From NCBI GenBank assembly GCA_024235175.1, contig JACKMX010000003.1:682001-746000 (forward strand): a DNA stretch of 64,000 nt. The letters are read 5' to 3'. The notes below the pieces were generated by a model, which saw only the letters and a program-made list of their open reading frames with translations, had not been told where the DNA came from and searched no databases. Below are positions 8,350 through 17,565 of this stretch, piece after piece; within the stretch, counting starts at the first letter, position 1; each line of letters begins with the position of its first letter. The translations under genes and the position numbers were made by a program. The stretch comes from Chromatiaceae bacterium (GTDB lineage: Bacteria; Pseudomonadota; Gammaproteobacteria; Chromatiales; Chromatiaceae).

Positions 8350-9513
8350 ATGAATCTACACGAGTACCAATCCAAGCAGTTGTTCGCGAAGTACGGAATC
8401 CCTGTGTCAAAGGGTAATCCCGCATCCACGGTGGCAGAGGCGCGGGCAGCGGCCCAGTCACTCCAGGGAAATCGCTGGGTGGTCAAGGCCCAGGTGCACG
8501 CCGGCGGACGAGGTAAAGCGGGCGGCGTCGTATTGGTTGACAGTCTGGACAGGGTCGAAGAGGAGACGAGACGCCTGCTCGGCAGCAAACTGGTCACCAA
8601 ACAGACCGGCGAACCCGGACTGCCGATCAACATCGTACTGGTCGAGGAGCCAACCGATATCGCCCGTGAACTCTATCTGAGCGTATTGGTGGACCGGGAG
8701 AGCAGACGCATTTTGTTTATGGCATCCAGCGCCGGCGGAATGAACATCGAAGAGGTCGCTGCCAAAACTCCCGAGAAAATAATGACGACTACGGTCGATC
8801 CGGCAGCGGGACTGCAGGCTTACCAGTGTCGCAGACTGGCCTTTGGTCTGGATCTGGAGGGCGGCCAGATCCGGCAGTTTCAGAGTTTCATGCAGCGTCT
8901 CTATAATCTGTTTATTGAAAGCGATGCCAGCCTGGTCGAGATCAATCCGCTGGTTGTAACCAAAAACGGCGACCTTATCGCGCTGGACGCCAAGATCAAC
9001 CTGGACAACAACGCCTTCTTCCGCCAGGCGGAACTGGTCGCCATGCGGGATGTCAGCCAGGAAGACGCGCGTGAAGCGGCAGCCAAGGAGCATGATCTCA
9101 ACTACATTACACTGGATGGAAACATCGGGTGCATGGTCAACGGGGCGGGTCTGGCTATGGCCACCATGGATTTGGTGCAGCTTCATGGCGGCACCCCGGC
9201 CAACTTTCTTGACGTGGGGGGGGGCACCACGGCGGCTCGGGTTGCCGAGGCGTTCAAATTGATTTTGTCGGACGACAAGGTGCGGGCGGTGCTGGTCAAT
9301 ATATTCGGCGGCATCGTACGTTGTGATCTGATCGCTGACGGCATCATCCAGGCAGTCAAGGAGGTGGGTGTGAACGTGCCCGTAGTGGTTCGGCTGGAGG
9401 GCACCAACGCTGCTGATGGTTTGGACAAGCTCGCACACAGCGGCCTGGCGATCACCACCGCTGCAGATCTTGGCCAGGCGGCCAAGCAGGTTGTTGCGGC
9501 AGCAGCAGGTTAG
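8350..9513 (+). CDS. sucC: Succinyl-CoA synthetase (ADP-forming) subunit beta
   Basis: This 387-residue subunit of the TCA-cycle enzyme couples succinyl-CoA hydrolysis to nucleotide phosphorylation. The N-terminal ATP-grasp domain begins MNLHEYQSKQLFAKYGIPV and contains KAQVHAGGRGKAGGV. The C-terminal flavodoxin-like part carries NFLDVGGGT and VNIFGGIVRCD. Length is as expected. The GGG codons at 9226-9234 form a run of nine Gs. It is followed 68 bases later by sucD, forming the usual sucCD pair. The 2-oxoglutarate dehydrogenase genes sucAB are not adjacent and lie at 46-50 kb on the other strand. Confidence 0.98.
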   Translation: MNLHEYQSKQLFAKYGIPVSKGNPASTVAEARAAAQSLQGNRWVVKAQVHAGGRGKAGGVVLVDSLDRVEEETRRLLGSKLVTKQTGEPGLPINIVLVEEPTDIARELYLSVLVDRESRRILFMASSAGGMNIEEVAAKTPEKIMTTTVDPAAGLQAYQCRRLAFGLDLEGGQIRQFQSFMQRLYNLFIESDASLVEINPLVVTKNGDLIALDAKINLDNNAFFRQAELVAMRDVSQEDAREAAAKEHDLNYITLDGNIGCMVNGAGLAMATMDLVQLHGGTPANFLDVGGGTTAARVAEAFKLILSDDKVRAVLVNIFGGIVRCDLIADGIIQAVKEVGVNVPVVVRLEGTNAADGLDKLAHSGLAITTAADLGQAAKQVVAAAAG

Positions 9514-9581
9514 TCGGGCCCGGGCCGTCGAATTACGATCCGCGCACACTTGTTAACGTTACTGAATTCAGGGATCTTATT

Positions 9582-10451
9582 GTGAGTGTTCTAATAAACA
9601 AAGACACAAAGGTTATCTGCCAGGGTTTTACCGGGCAGCAGGGCACCTTCCATACCGAGCAGGCGATCGCCTATGGCACCAAGGTGGTTGGTGGAATAAC
9701 TCCGGGTAAAGGCGGGCAGAAACACCTCGGCCTGCCGGTATTCAACACCGTGCATGATGCAGTGGCCGCCACAGGTGCGGATGCCACGATGATTTATGTG
9801 CCGGCGGCTTTTGCCGCAGACGCCATCCTTGAGGCGGCCGATGCCGGCATCAAGGTGATCGCCTGCATCACCGAGGGTATTCCGGTACTGGACATGCTCA
9901 AGGTCAAGGCTGCGCTCGGCCAGTATGACTGTCGCCTTATCGGCCCCAACTGCCCGGGCGTCATTACTCCGGGTGAGTGCAAGATCGGCATCATGCCGGG
10001 CATGATCCATAAGGCAGGTAGGGTGGGCATAGTTTCTCGTTCCGGTACGCTGACTTACGAGGCAGTGCATCAGACTACCCTCACCGGGCTTGGCCAGAGT
10101 ACCTGCATCGGCATCGGTGGTGATCCAATTAATGGCATGAATTTTATCGACTGTCTGGAGCTGTTTCAGCAGGATCCCAAGACTGAAGGTATAGTGATGG
10201 TGGGTGAGATCGGCGGGTCCGCTGAAGAGGATGCGGCAGAATACATTCAGGCGCATGTGACCAAACCGGTGGTGGCCTATATCGCCGGAGTTACCGCTCC
10301 TTCCGGCAAGCGTATGGGACATGCAGGAGCCATTGTCAGCGGTGGTAAGGGTACCGCGGATGGCAAGTTTGCAGCACTTGAGGCTGCCGGTGTCGCAACA
10401 GTACGTTCACCTGCCGATATTGGTGCCAAGATGGCGGAATTGATGGCCTGA
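9582..10451 (+). CDS. sucD: Succinyl-CoA synthetase subunit alpha
   Basis: This 289-residue CoA-binding, phosphohistidine-carrying subunit starts with GTG (MSVLINKDTKVICQGFTG). The Rossmann CoA site GFTGQQGTFH is at about residue 15. The conserved IGPNCPGVITP and the active-site His segment GHAGAIVSGGKGTA are near residue 246. Together with SucC it forms the heteromeric enzyme. A strong intrinsic terminator follows at 10525, so sucCD is a two-gene operon. Confidence 0.98.
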   Translation: MSVLINKDTKVICQGFTGQQGTFHTEQAIAYGTKVVGGITPGKGGQKHLGLPVFNTVHDAVAATGADATMIYVPAAFAADAILEAADAGIKVIACITEGIPVLDMLKVKAALGQYDCRLIGPNCPGVITPGECKIGIMPGMIHKAGRVGIVSRSGTLTYEAVHQTTLTGLGQSTCIGIGGDPINGMNFIDCLELFQQDPKTEGIVMVGEIGGSAEEDAAEYIQAHVTKPVVAYIAGVTAPSGKRMGHAGAIVSGGKGTADGKFAALEAAGVATVRSPADIGAKMAELMA

Positions 10452-10524
10452 ATTTAGCTCACCTGTACGCTGCGGGATTGGCTCCCAATTATCCGGGGCA
10501 CCTACTCGGCTTTGCTCCATTGAA

Positions 10525-10558
10525 ACCGCCACCGGAATCCTTCGGTGGCGGTTTTTAA
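10525..10558 (+). terminator. Intrinsic terminator after sucCD
   Basis: A perfect 12-base stem (AAACCGCCACCG at 10525-10536 pairing with CGGTGGCGGTTT at 10545-10556) with an 8-base loop ends in a five-T run. This is a textbook rho-independent terminator, 74 bases after the sucD stop. Confidence 0.93.
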
Positions 10559-10690
10559 TTGGCCCCACACGCGAAAAAGGGGATCAGATTATACCTTTGC
10601 GCCATCCATCACCTTCTTGAGAGCAACGATATCCTTAATAAGAGTGGACGGTCGCTCTCTGGACTCTTTATTTTTCCGGGGGATCATACC

Positions 10691-12304
10691 TTGGGTCTGA
10701 AGATATCGCTGGCACAGATAAACCTTTTGGTGGGTGATATAGCCGGCAACACCCAGCAGATCATAGATGAAGCCCTGCGGGCGAGAGATGAGCAGCAGGC
10801 GCATGTGATACTTTTTCCGGAACTGGCATTGACCGGCTATCCTCCGGAAGATCTGCTGTTACGGCAGGAGCTGGTCCACCGGGTGGAGCACTCCCTGCGG
10901 CTATTGTGTGACAGGGTAACAGGTATAGACCTCATCCTCGGTTATCCCATTCGCAGGGATGGTCTTCTGTACAATGCGGCGGGCGTGATTCGCGACGGCC
11001 ACCTTATTGCGGAGTATCACAAGGCGTTGCTGCCAAACTACAGCGTATTCGATGAGAAACGTTATTTTGAACCGGGTGGGGATCCCTGTGTTCTGGAGAT
11101 TAATGGTGTGCCTGTCGGTATCACCATTTGTGAGGATATTTGGTACAAAATGCCGGCAGCCCGTGCTGCCGAGCAGGGTGCCCGAATTCTGCTCAATCTG
11201 AACGCCTCTCCGTTTCATCAGGGCAAGGCACCGGAGAGGGAAAAGCTTTTGGAAAAACGGGCAGTCGAAACGAATCTGGCTATTGTTTATCTCAACCTGA
11301 TAGGCGGTCAGGACGAACTGGTTTTCGATGGTGGCTCCTTTGTGGTCGATCAAACCGGAAAATTGACGCAACGCCTTCCCTATTTCGAGGGTGCGCTTGG
11401 CCTGGTCGAGTTCGACACTCTGGGGGGTGTAACAACGCCGGTCCCCTCTGTGATCTCTGCACGGCCAGCGGACGAGGAGGGGATATATAAGGCCCTGGTG
11501 ATGGGTGTGCGCGATTATGTATTCAAGAATGGTTTTAGAGGTGCGGTGTTGGGGCTCTCCGGCGGCATCGACTCTGCGCTTACGTTGGCCATTGCGGTGG
11601 ATGCGCTCGGTCCGGAGCAGGTGGAAGTGGTGATGATGCCCTCCCGCTACACCGCGGATATGAGCAATGAAGATGCGCGAAAAGAGGCGGAAGCACTGGG
11701 TGTATCCTATAGAGTCATTCCCATTGAACCGGCTTTTGAGACTTTCCTGGATATGCTGAAGACTGAATTTGCCGGAACCAGTGTGGATGCCACAGAAGAG
11801 AACATTCAGGCACGTTGCCGTGGAATTATCCTGATGGCGATAAGTAACAAGAAGGGGAAAATTCTATTGACCACCGGCAATAAGAGCGAAATGTCGGTGG
11901 GTTACGCAACCCTCTATGGGGATATGGCAGGCGGGTTCGCACCGATAAAGGATGTCCCGAAAACTATGGTCTATCGATTGGCCCAATACCGCAACCGGAT
12001 TAAAGAGGTGATTCCCCAGCGGGTGATTACACGGCCACCCTCAGCCGAATTGGCTCCCGATCAGAAAGATTCTGACAGTCTGCCCCCCTACGATGTGCTG
12101 GATGATATTCTGCTGCGTTATGTCGAGCGTGACCAGGGCGTGGAAGAGATCATTGCTGCCGGCTTCGACCGCGAGGTGGTCAAGCGAGTGACCAAACTGG
12201 TTGACTGCAATGAATACAAAAGACGGCAGGCGCCTCCAGGAGTGAAAATCACGCAGCGCGCATTTGGCCGGGATAGACGCTATCCTCTGACCAACGGATT
12301 CTGA
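10691..12304 (+). CDS. nadE: Glutamine-dependent NAD(+) synthetase
   Basis: This enzyme makes NAD from deamido-NAD, ATP and glutamine. An N-terminal nitrilase-type glutaminase (about 1-250) has the triad visible as FPELALTGYPPEDL (Glu), EYHKALLPN (Lys) and GITICEDIW (Cys). The C-terminal synthetase domain has the PP-loop LGLSGGIDSAL and TTGNKSEMSVGYATLYGD. I chose TTG at 10691 (MGLKISLAQINLLVGD): GGGGGA lies 8 bases upstream, the family starts at this residue, and the open frame further upstream has no family character. That gives 537 residues, the usual length. Confidence 0.95.
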   Translation: MGLKISLAQINLLVGDIAGNTQQIIDEALRARDEQQAHVILFPELALTGYPPEDLLLRQELVHRVEHSLRLLCDRVTGIDLILGYPIRRDGLLYNAAGVIRDGHLIAEYHKALLPNYSVFDEKRYFEPGGDPCVLEINGVPVGITICEDIWYKMPAARAAEQGARILLNLNASPFHQGKAPEREKLLEKRAVETNLAIVYLNLIGGQDELVFDGGSFVVDQTGKLTQRLPYFEGALGLVEFDTLGGVTTPVPSVISARPADEEGIYKALVMGVRDYVFKNGFRGAVLGLSGGIDSALTLAIAVDALGPEQVEVVMMPSRYTADMSNEDARKEAEALGVSYRVIPIEPAFETFLDMLKTEFAGTSVDATEENIQARCRGIILMAISNKKGKILLTTGNKSEMSVGYATLYGDMAGGFAPIKDVPKTMVYRLAQYRNRIKEVIPQRVITRPPSAELAPDQKDSDSLPPYDVLDDILLRYVERDQGVEEIIAAGFDREVVKRVTKLVDCNEYKRRQAPPGVKITQRAFGRDRRYPLTNGF

Positions 12305-12442
12305 AAAATGAAGGAAACAACTTTACTGAAAGTGGCTTGGATTAGTGGTTAAACAGATCAAAGCAAATCATTATGTATGATTGTCTCTATCATCAACTTG
12401 CTCTTTTGGGAGTCCACTTAAAGGTGGATAGGATCCCTAGCA

Positions 12443-13411
12443 TTGGCAGTGGTTGATGGCATGAATATAGAATCACTCGCAGCGTTTGCTGGTAACCGCC
12501 TTGGAATGCTCTTTTCCGGTAAAGTGTTTTCCGGGCTGTCGGATGCGACTCAATACATCGGAACTGCTCTTTCAGTTTTTCTCTTATTTCTTATAGTGGT
12601 TTTTATTGCATGCAGATGGGATCGCAGATCCGCTTCCTTTGTTTTTCTCTCCCTTTCAATACTATTACTTTACTTGTTCATACCTTTTCAAGTACAGGTG
12701 CGATGGGTCCCGGAAAGAACAACGATCTATCTTTTTTTGTCGCTTCTGCTGGCTATTTCCGTGCTTGCATCAAGCGAATCTTACCGGTACAGGTTTGATC
12801 CAGGTTTATTAATCATTTTCCCCGCTATTATGCTTATTGCCTATAGCACCTATCACCATTCGAACAACCATCTGAAGGTCAATGAATATCTCGCGGAGTA
12901 TATGTCCGGACTCGATCGAGTCGAAAAAAACTCTACGATTCTGGCTATCCGGGTCGCAAGTCCGATGCCCGACAAAGTGGGAAGCCACTTGCTGCACAAA
13001 TTGCTTCAGGGAGGCAGTTACTATGCAGTTCTGCGGGATTCTGTCGATGTGAAACTTTTTCAGGCAAATACAAAAGTGGTCCCGGTTGTTTACAGAAAGT
13101 CGAAGAATCCGTACAGACACTGGATAAGGGATACAGAGATCATCGATTTGGTTCCGCAAGTGGACTTCGGGACATTTGCCAGTATTTCAGAGAAACCCCT
13201 CGACTATGTATTAATCTGGGGCAATCTTCAGGAAGCAATGAGATACGAGAAGCTGAAAGCACCTTTGAACCGGCTTATTTCAGATTTGGAAAAAGACTTT
13301 GACCTTATCAGTGTATCCTCCCCGCTTGGCTTTATGCATCTTTTCAGAAACCGAACAAAACTTGATTTGACGGCAGTACCGGATTCCTCTTTCCGGGGAG
13401 CGGCAGAGTAG
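12443..13411 (+). CDS. Membrane protein, probably the C-terminal half of a larger glycan-associated protein
   Basis: I do not recognise a named family. The product (322 residues from TTG 12443; ATG 12461 is an alternative) has four to five membrane helices up to about residue 135, then a soluble C-terminal domain of about 185 residues. It begins abruptly within helix-like sequence, and coding-like sequence continues upstream to a stop at 12419 without a good start. This looks like the distal half of a polytopic protein whose proximal half would resemble the next gene. The two halves are in reversed order, 20 bases apart. It is AT-richer than the housekeeping genes nearby. Confidence 0.55.
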   Translation: MAVVDGMNIESLAAFAGNRLGMLFSGKVFSGLSDATQYIGTALSVFLLFLIVVFIACRWDRRSASFVFLSLSILLLYLFIPFQVQVRWVPERTTIYLFLSLLLAISVLASSESYRYRFDPGLLIIFPAIMLIAYSTYHHSNNHLKVNEYLAEYMSGLDRVEKNSTILAIRVASPMPDKVGSHLLHKLLQGGSYYAVLRDSVDVKLFQANTKVVPVVYRKSKNPYRHWIRDTEIIDLVPQVDFGTFASISEKPLDYVLIWGNLQEAMRYEKLKAPLNRLISDLEKDFDLISVSSPLGFMHLFRNRTKLDLTAVPDSSFRGAAE

Positions 13412-13431
13412 AGGCTATCGATACTCATTAA

Positions 13432-14178
13432 TTGGACTCAACAATGACGCTTAGCAAATCAAATTTGTATGTACTACTTGTACTCTTTTCCATTGCCAAT
13501 CTGTATCCACTTTGGTTGCTGGACTACTTTCCCTCAGTGGATGGGCCTGCTCACGTTGCATTGACGCACATCTGGTTGAACTATGAAAATGAAGGCTATG
13601 CAATCTACAGGGAATTTTTTGAAAAGTCTTCGATCAACAGCCCAAACATGCTGGTCTACTTTCTATTATATTGTCTTATGATGGTTTTTCCGCCGTTCGT
13701 AGCTGAAAAACTGTTATTAAGTTTATTCGTGGTTGGTCTTCCCATGTCAGTCTGGTACATGACTACCAGCTACAACTATAAAGGGGGAGTTGTTGCGCTT
13801 CTCTCATTTCCACTGGTCTATAATTACATTACGTATTTCGGTTTTTATAATTTTTTATTTGGTTCCCTGGTGTATTGCATAACGATGGGCTATTGGCTGC
13901 GCTATAGAGGCAAACGATCCTGGAGCACACCGGTCTTTACGGCATTACTTCTATTGGGCGCTTATTACACTCATTTGTCCTCGGTAATATTTCTGATCCT
14001 ATCAATCTCGATTCTGCTCATTTTTGAAATTGTTCAGATATATGTATTAAGGACAAGTAGTGCGCCGAGCTTATCGGAAGTTCAGACTATTTCGCTTAAA
14101 GAGCAGACAGCTTTGTTTATATTAGCTTCACTGCCTGTTTCAGTATTGCTTGCAATCTACTTTCTGACTGTATACTGA
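13432..14178 (+). CDS. Polytopic membrane protein, N-terminal half, probably truncated
   Basis: This 248-residue protein has about seven predicted membrane segments. The first periplasmic loop contains DYFPSVDGPAHVALTHIW, an acidic-loop pattern reminiscent of GT-C/GT39-type glycosyltransferases. It stops inside a helix (LPVSVLLAIYFLTVY). In the next frame, coding-like residues continue briefly (ILKRYLRSYDKNKM), suggesting a frameshift. No soluble C-terminal domain is present here, but one is present in the preceding gene. I regard it as a decayed or rearranged gene at the left border of the glycan block. No specific function can be assigned. Confidence 0.55.
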   Translation: MDSTMTLSKSNLYVLLVLFSIANLYPLWLLDYFPSVDGPAHVALTHIWLNYENEGYAIYREFFEKSSINSPNMLVYFLLYCLMMVFPPFVAEKLLLSLFVVGLPMSVWYMTTSYNYKGGVVALLSFPLVYNYITYFGFYNFLFGSLVYCITMGYWLRYRGKRSWSTPVFTALLLLGAYYTHLSSVIFLILSISILLIFEIVQIYVLRTSSAPSLSEVQTISLKEQTALFILASLPVSVLLAIYFLTVY

Positions 14179-14239
14179 AGCGTTATCTGCGGTCGTATGA
14201 TAAGAACAAAATGTGACCGGAAGGGTACCCGTCAGAATT

Positions 14240-15142
14240 CTATCTTTGCAGGCGCTTGACTATATAGACAGTGAAATAACGGAGAATGGAGAGCCATAAG
14301 CCGACAGGATAAAAGAAGCGTACCGGATAGTGCTTCTTAAACAAGACACGAAGATGGGTGATGTTTCTGTGAGAGCGGGTGTCTTTGAGGGTCTGGAAAA
14401 ATTCCCGCCAACTTAATCTCTCAATATGGTTTGCTGAAGAGGTTCTATGATCATCGATATAGACTTCGGCATTAACGGCTACATACAGTGGAATGTTCAT
14501 TGTCCGGCAGCGGAAAAAAAAATCGTGGTCCGCGCAATAGTGTGGCAAATTTTCCTCATCCAGCAGTCCAGCAGTCCCGAACACGCTTCGGGGGATCAAC
14601 ACCCCGCGCCCGCCACTGATCAGGCGTGTAGGCAGGACTCCTTGTGCGCGCATTTCCTGCGTTATGTTTTTGGGACCGCCTGGCCAGGATGGGAATCCAA
14701 GCAGTAATAGGTCACGAGGTGTAATACACAGATAGCGACCCGACGACAATTCCCTCTGAACAGGAGCAACTATTGCGTTGGGTAGTTTTCTCGAGAATCC
14801 CAGCAAAATACCAATGGTATCAGGTTTTACATTGCAGTCGTTATTAAGCAGCATGATGAACTGAGCATTTCCCTCCAAGGCGGTACGAATGCCCAGGTTG
14901 GTTGCACCAGCCCACCAAAGATCCTGACCTCCCGCAACCCGGATTGTTCTCGGAAACTCCAGAAGCAGCCCCTGACGGGTTTCGTCAGTGGTCCCATGAT
15001 CGACAAGGATGACCTCAAATTCTTTAAAATTGCTATTCTGTAGCGCTGCAAGGCAGTGCCGTGTCTGATCCCAACCATTGAAGTCGGCGACCACGACGCT
15101 GATTATCGGTCGGGCATTTCTAGGATCTGCTTGTCGATGCAT
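14240..15142 (-). CDS. Glycosyltransferase family 2 protein
   Basis: This 300-residue cytoplasmic GT-A fold enzyme transfers a sugar from a nucleotide donor during surface glycan assembly. The N-terminus has ISVVVADFNGWDQT (nucleotide-binding strand). A metal-binding acidic motif, LLNNDCNV, lies near residue 100. An acceptor-side segment with CADHDFFFR is near residue 210, and the C-terminus is hydrophobic and basic. This resembles rhamnosyltransferase-type GT2 enzymes, but the sugar cannot be read from sequence. It overlaps the start of the upstream gene at 15120 by 23 bases, so it is last in a seven-gene minus-strand run. Confidence 0.88.
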   Translation of the reverse strand: MHRQADPRNARPIISVVVADFNGWDQTRHCLAALQNSNFKEFEVILVDHGTTDETRQGLLLEFPRTIRVAGGQDLWWAGATNLGIRTALEGNAQFIMLLNNDCNVKPDTIGILLGFSRKLPNAIVAPVQRELSSGRYLCITPRDLLLLGFPSWPGGPKNITQEMRAQGVLPTRLISGGRGVLIPRSVFGTAGLLDEENLPHYCADHDFFFRCRTMNIPLYVAVNAEVYIDDHRTSSANHIERLSWREFFQTLKDTRSHRNITHLRVLFKKHYPVRFFYPVGLWLSILRYFTVYIVKRLQR

Positions 15143-16244
15143 GATACAGAACTTGTTCTACAAGTTGAGCAAGGTCGAACCAGGAAAGGCCATCGGGTAG
15201 GGGTGTAAAAGTTGGTTCTTTCAGTTGTCGGAGGAGTGCCTCCGCAAGGGATTCAACGCTGCCGGGCTGGGCGAGAACTTCAGGGGTCGATGCAAAAATT
15301 TCCGACATGTTTGAGACTTTGGTAACAACAACTGGGATATGGCAAGCCAGATACTCCGCTACCTTGCAGGGATTTGACATTTCGACCTGAGGGTCCAATT
15401 CATAGGGAATAGTCACGACATCGCATGCATTAATCATCGTTGGCAGGAAAGTCTGGGGCTGCATTCCTCGGTAGTCAATATGTGCGCCTTTCAATTCCAA
15501 CGACAGATTGTTCTTGCCGGCCAGCAGCACACGAAGAGTGGGATATTTCGGCAAGATAGATTGGACTGCCTCTAAAAGTATCCTTGTGCCACGTTTATCT
15601 TCGATCGAACCAAAAAAACCAACCACCACGTCAGTGGTCGGTATGTTCAGCCGCTTCCTGCAAACAGCCCTCTCCAGTGGACGGAAAAGCGATAGGTCAA
15701 CCCCGTTTTCGATAACAGTTAAGCTGCTGCTTGAACTGCCCAAAAGTTTTTTCAGAGGCTTACTCGCCACAAGTACATGGTCAGCACTGAAAATGAGTTT
15801 CTGGAAAAGGCTTTTCATTCCTGGAATACGTGCAGATGCAAAGCAACGGTAGTCGTCATATACATCAAATATCCAAGGCCGATCCAGTAAGTAAGCCATG
15901 AGTGCCGTCAGCCCACCAATGTAGGTGTCACCACTGGCAATCAACACCTGCGGAGAGATTCGCCGAAGTTCCCTGTACAGTCTGTAGACCATGAATGTTA
16001 CCCCGGAAACGGATGCAACCGGAAAGGAAATAAATCGGACAGCCTGCAACTCAACTACCTGCTGTGGTCGACCAGATTTATAATCCAGCGCGATGACAGT
16101 TACTTCATGCTCCAGTTTTGCCAGTTGAACGGGAATATGGAAAAGGCGTCCGAACTGATCATCAAATAGATCTTTATTCGTGTAGAGCCGTTTACATACC
16201 AATACAATCTTCAGTTTTTTTGGTCTTGCTTTAGATATGGCCAT
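15120..16244 (-). CDS. Glycosyltransferase family 4 (GT-B) protein
   Basis: This is a two-Rossmann-domain retaining glycosyltransferase of about 374 residues. The N-terminal acceptor domain starts KLKIVLVCKRLYTN. The C-terminal donor domain begins near VVVGFFGSIEDKRGTRILLEA and contains a variant of the E-x7-E motif in EMSNPCKVAEYLACHIPVV. ATG 16244 was chosen; the frame is open to a TTG at 16286 but without a clear ribosome site. It belongs to the glycan gene run, and the donor sugar is unknown. Confidence 0.85.
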   Translation of the reverse strand: MAISKARPKKLKIVLVCKRLYTNKDLFDDQFGRLFHIPVQLAKLEHEVTVIALDYKSGRPQQVVELQAVRFISFPVASVSGVTFMVYRLYRELRRISPQVLIASGDTYIGGLTALMAYLLDRPWIFDVYDDYRCFASARIPGMKSLFQKLIFSADHVLVASKPLKKLLGSSSSSLTVIENGVDLSLFRPLERAVCRKRLNIPTTDVVVGFFGSIEDKRGTRILLEAVQSILPKYPTLRVLLAGKNNLSLELKGAHIDYRGMQPQTFLPTMINACDVVTIPYELDPQVEMSNPCKVAEYLACHIPVVVTKVSNMSEIFASTPEVLAQPGSVESLAEALLRQLKEPTFTPLPDGLSWFDLAQLVEQVLYHASTSRS

Positions 16245-16326
16245 GGCAGTTGTTTTGCCAATAATATATAACCCGACTGAACTCAACGATTGCCTGAAAC
16301 AAATCAGCGCTTAATGATTGTTGTAT

Positions 16327-17565
16327 TCATTTATTTAAAATGCTTTTGTAAAGCTGGATGTATTGTTGAGCAACCAGTCTGCTGTCAAAGGTACTAACGG
16401 CTTTTTCACGAGCATTTTTAGCAAGCTGAACATTGTCTGCGCTGTTCAACACCCAGTTTATGCCGGCAGCCAAATCAGTTGTTATAAAAGGTTTAGCCAG
16501 GTATCCATTCTCTTTGTGATCGACAATGTCAAGTAGGCCAGTTGTACCAAAAGCCACAACGGGTGTACCACATGCCATGGATTCAATTGCTGTTTGAACA
16601 AGGTTTTCCTGTAAACTCGGCACGACCATCACGTCTGCCGCATTATACAATAGGCGCAGACTTACATCGTCATGTAGGTGTCCCAGGTAATGGGCCTTTT
16701 GTTTGAACTTGTACGGAGTTTGCGGTTGACTGCTGCCGAACACCACCAATTCAGTGTTATCAGTATCAACACATTCCAATGCAGAAGATAACTCTCTAAA
16801 TCCTTTTCTGGTGTCGTCAGTTCCCGCTAATGCGCCGAATAATACTAGTTTTCTATGCTTCGGCAATTTCAGTAGGTCTCGTGCCACAGATTTGTCATGA
16901 GGTGCAAAAACAGATGTGTCCAAAGGGTTGGGTATATTGAGTACCGGAAGATTTCTGAATAGAAAACTCTCCCTTGCCGATTGAGCAAGCCATTTGCTTA
17001 ATCCGACGATGTATATATTATCAAAGGCTGAGTACGCCTTCTGTTTTCTGGAGTGGATTTTCGCGCTTAGATCTTTCTTTTTTTCAGATCGTAAAACTTT
17101 ACAGATACCACAGTGCTGTTTGAATCTACCGCATTGTTCATCATAGTGGCAACCGCCCGTAAAAGGCCACATATCATGGAGACTCCACACCATCGGCACC
17201 TTAATGTTTTGAATATCTTCAATTCTTAGCATACCTCCGGCAATCCAATGTAGATGCACTAGATCCGGTTTAAGGTTATTGATGCGGTCCACAATGTTAC
17301 TCAGCGGAACCCAGCCAGGGCTGAACAGGGTTGCGGTGCGTTGCCTGTACAAAAGGACGGGTAAGTCGTCTAAAATAGGGCGTAATACGCTCACTGCTTT
17401 TTGAAACTTAGTTCCGGCTCCTATTACTGTGTAATCGTCGCTGAGCTTCGTCTGTACCAACATTTGGCTTTCTAAGCCCTCTGCTAACAGCGCTCGATGC
17501 AATCTGTATGCAGCACGTGCAGCGCCACCTTTAATATCAAAAGAATTTACGATTAAAATCTTCAT
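16327..17565 (-). CDS. Glycosyltransferase family 4 protein
   Basis: This 412-residue GT-B enzyme has the N-terminal glycine-rich start VNSFDIKGGAARAAYRLHRAL. A central linker is rich in Cys/His (GGCHYDEQC and CGICKVL, about residues 138-155). The donor domain has LVVFGSSQPQTP and the E-x7-E motif in ENLVQTAIESMACGTPVVAFG. The Cys-rich insert is seen in a subgroup of family 4 enzymes from polysaccharide clusters and may bind metal. Its start codon shares one base with the stop of the upstream gene at 17565, implying tight translational coupling. Confidence 0.9.
   Translation of the reverse strand: MKILIVNSFDIKGGAARAAYRLHRALLAEGLESQMLVQTKLSDDYTVIGAGTKFQKAVSVLRPILDDLPVLLYRQRTATLFSPGWVPLSNIVDRINNLKPDLVHLHWIAGGMLRIEDIQNIKVPMVWSLHDMWPFTGGCHYDEQCGRFKQHCGICKVLRSEKKKDLSAKIHSRKQKAYSAFDNIYIVGLSKWLAQSARESFLFRNLPVLNIPNPLDTSVFAPHDKSVARDLLKLPKHRKLVLFGALAGTDDTRKGFRELSSALECVDTDNTELVVFGSSQPQTPYKFKQKAHYLGHLHDDVSLRLLYNAADVMVVPSLQENLVQTAIESMACGTPVVAFGTTGLLDIVDHKENGYLAKPFITTDLAAGINWVLNSADNVQLAKNAREKAVSTFDSRLVAQQYIQLYKSILNK

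Noticed and set aside
8458..9549. 363-codon minus-strand frame across sucC
   Set aside because: The sucC frame on the plus strand is a full-length, motif-complete protein; the antisense product resembles nothing and is Gln/His-rich as expected of a shadow.
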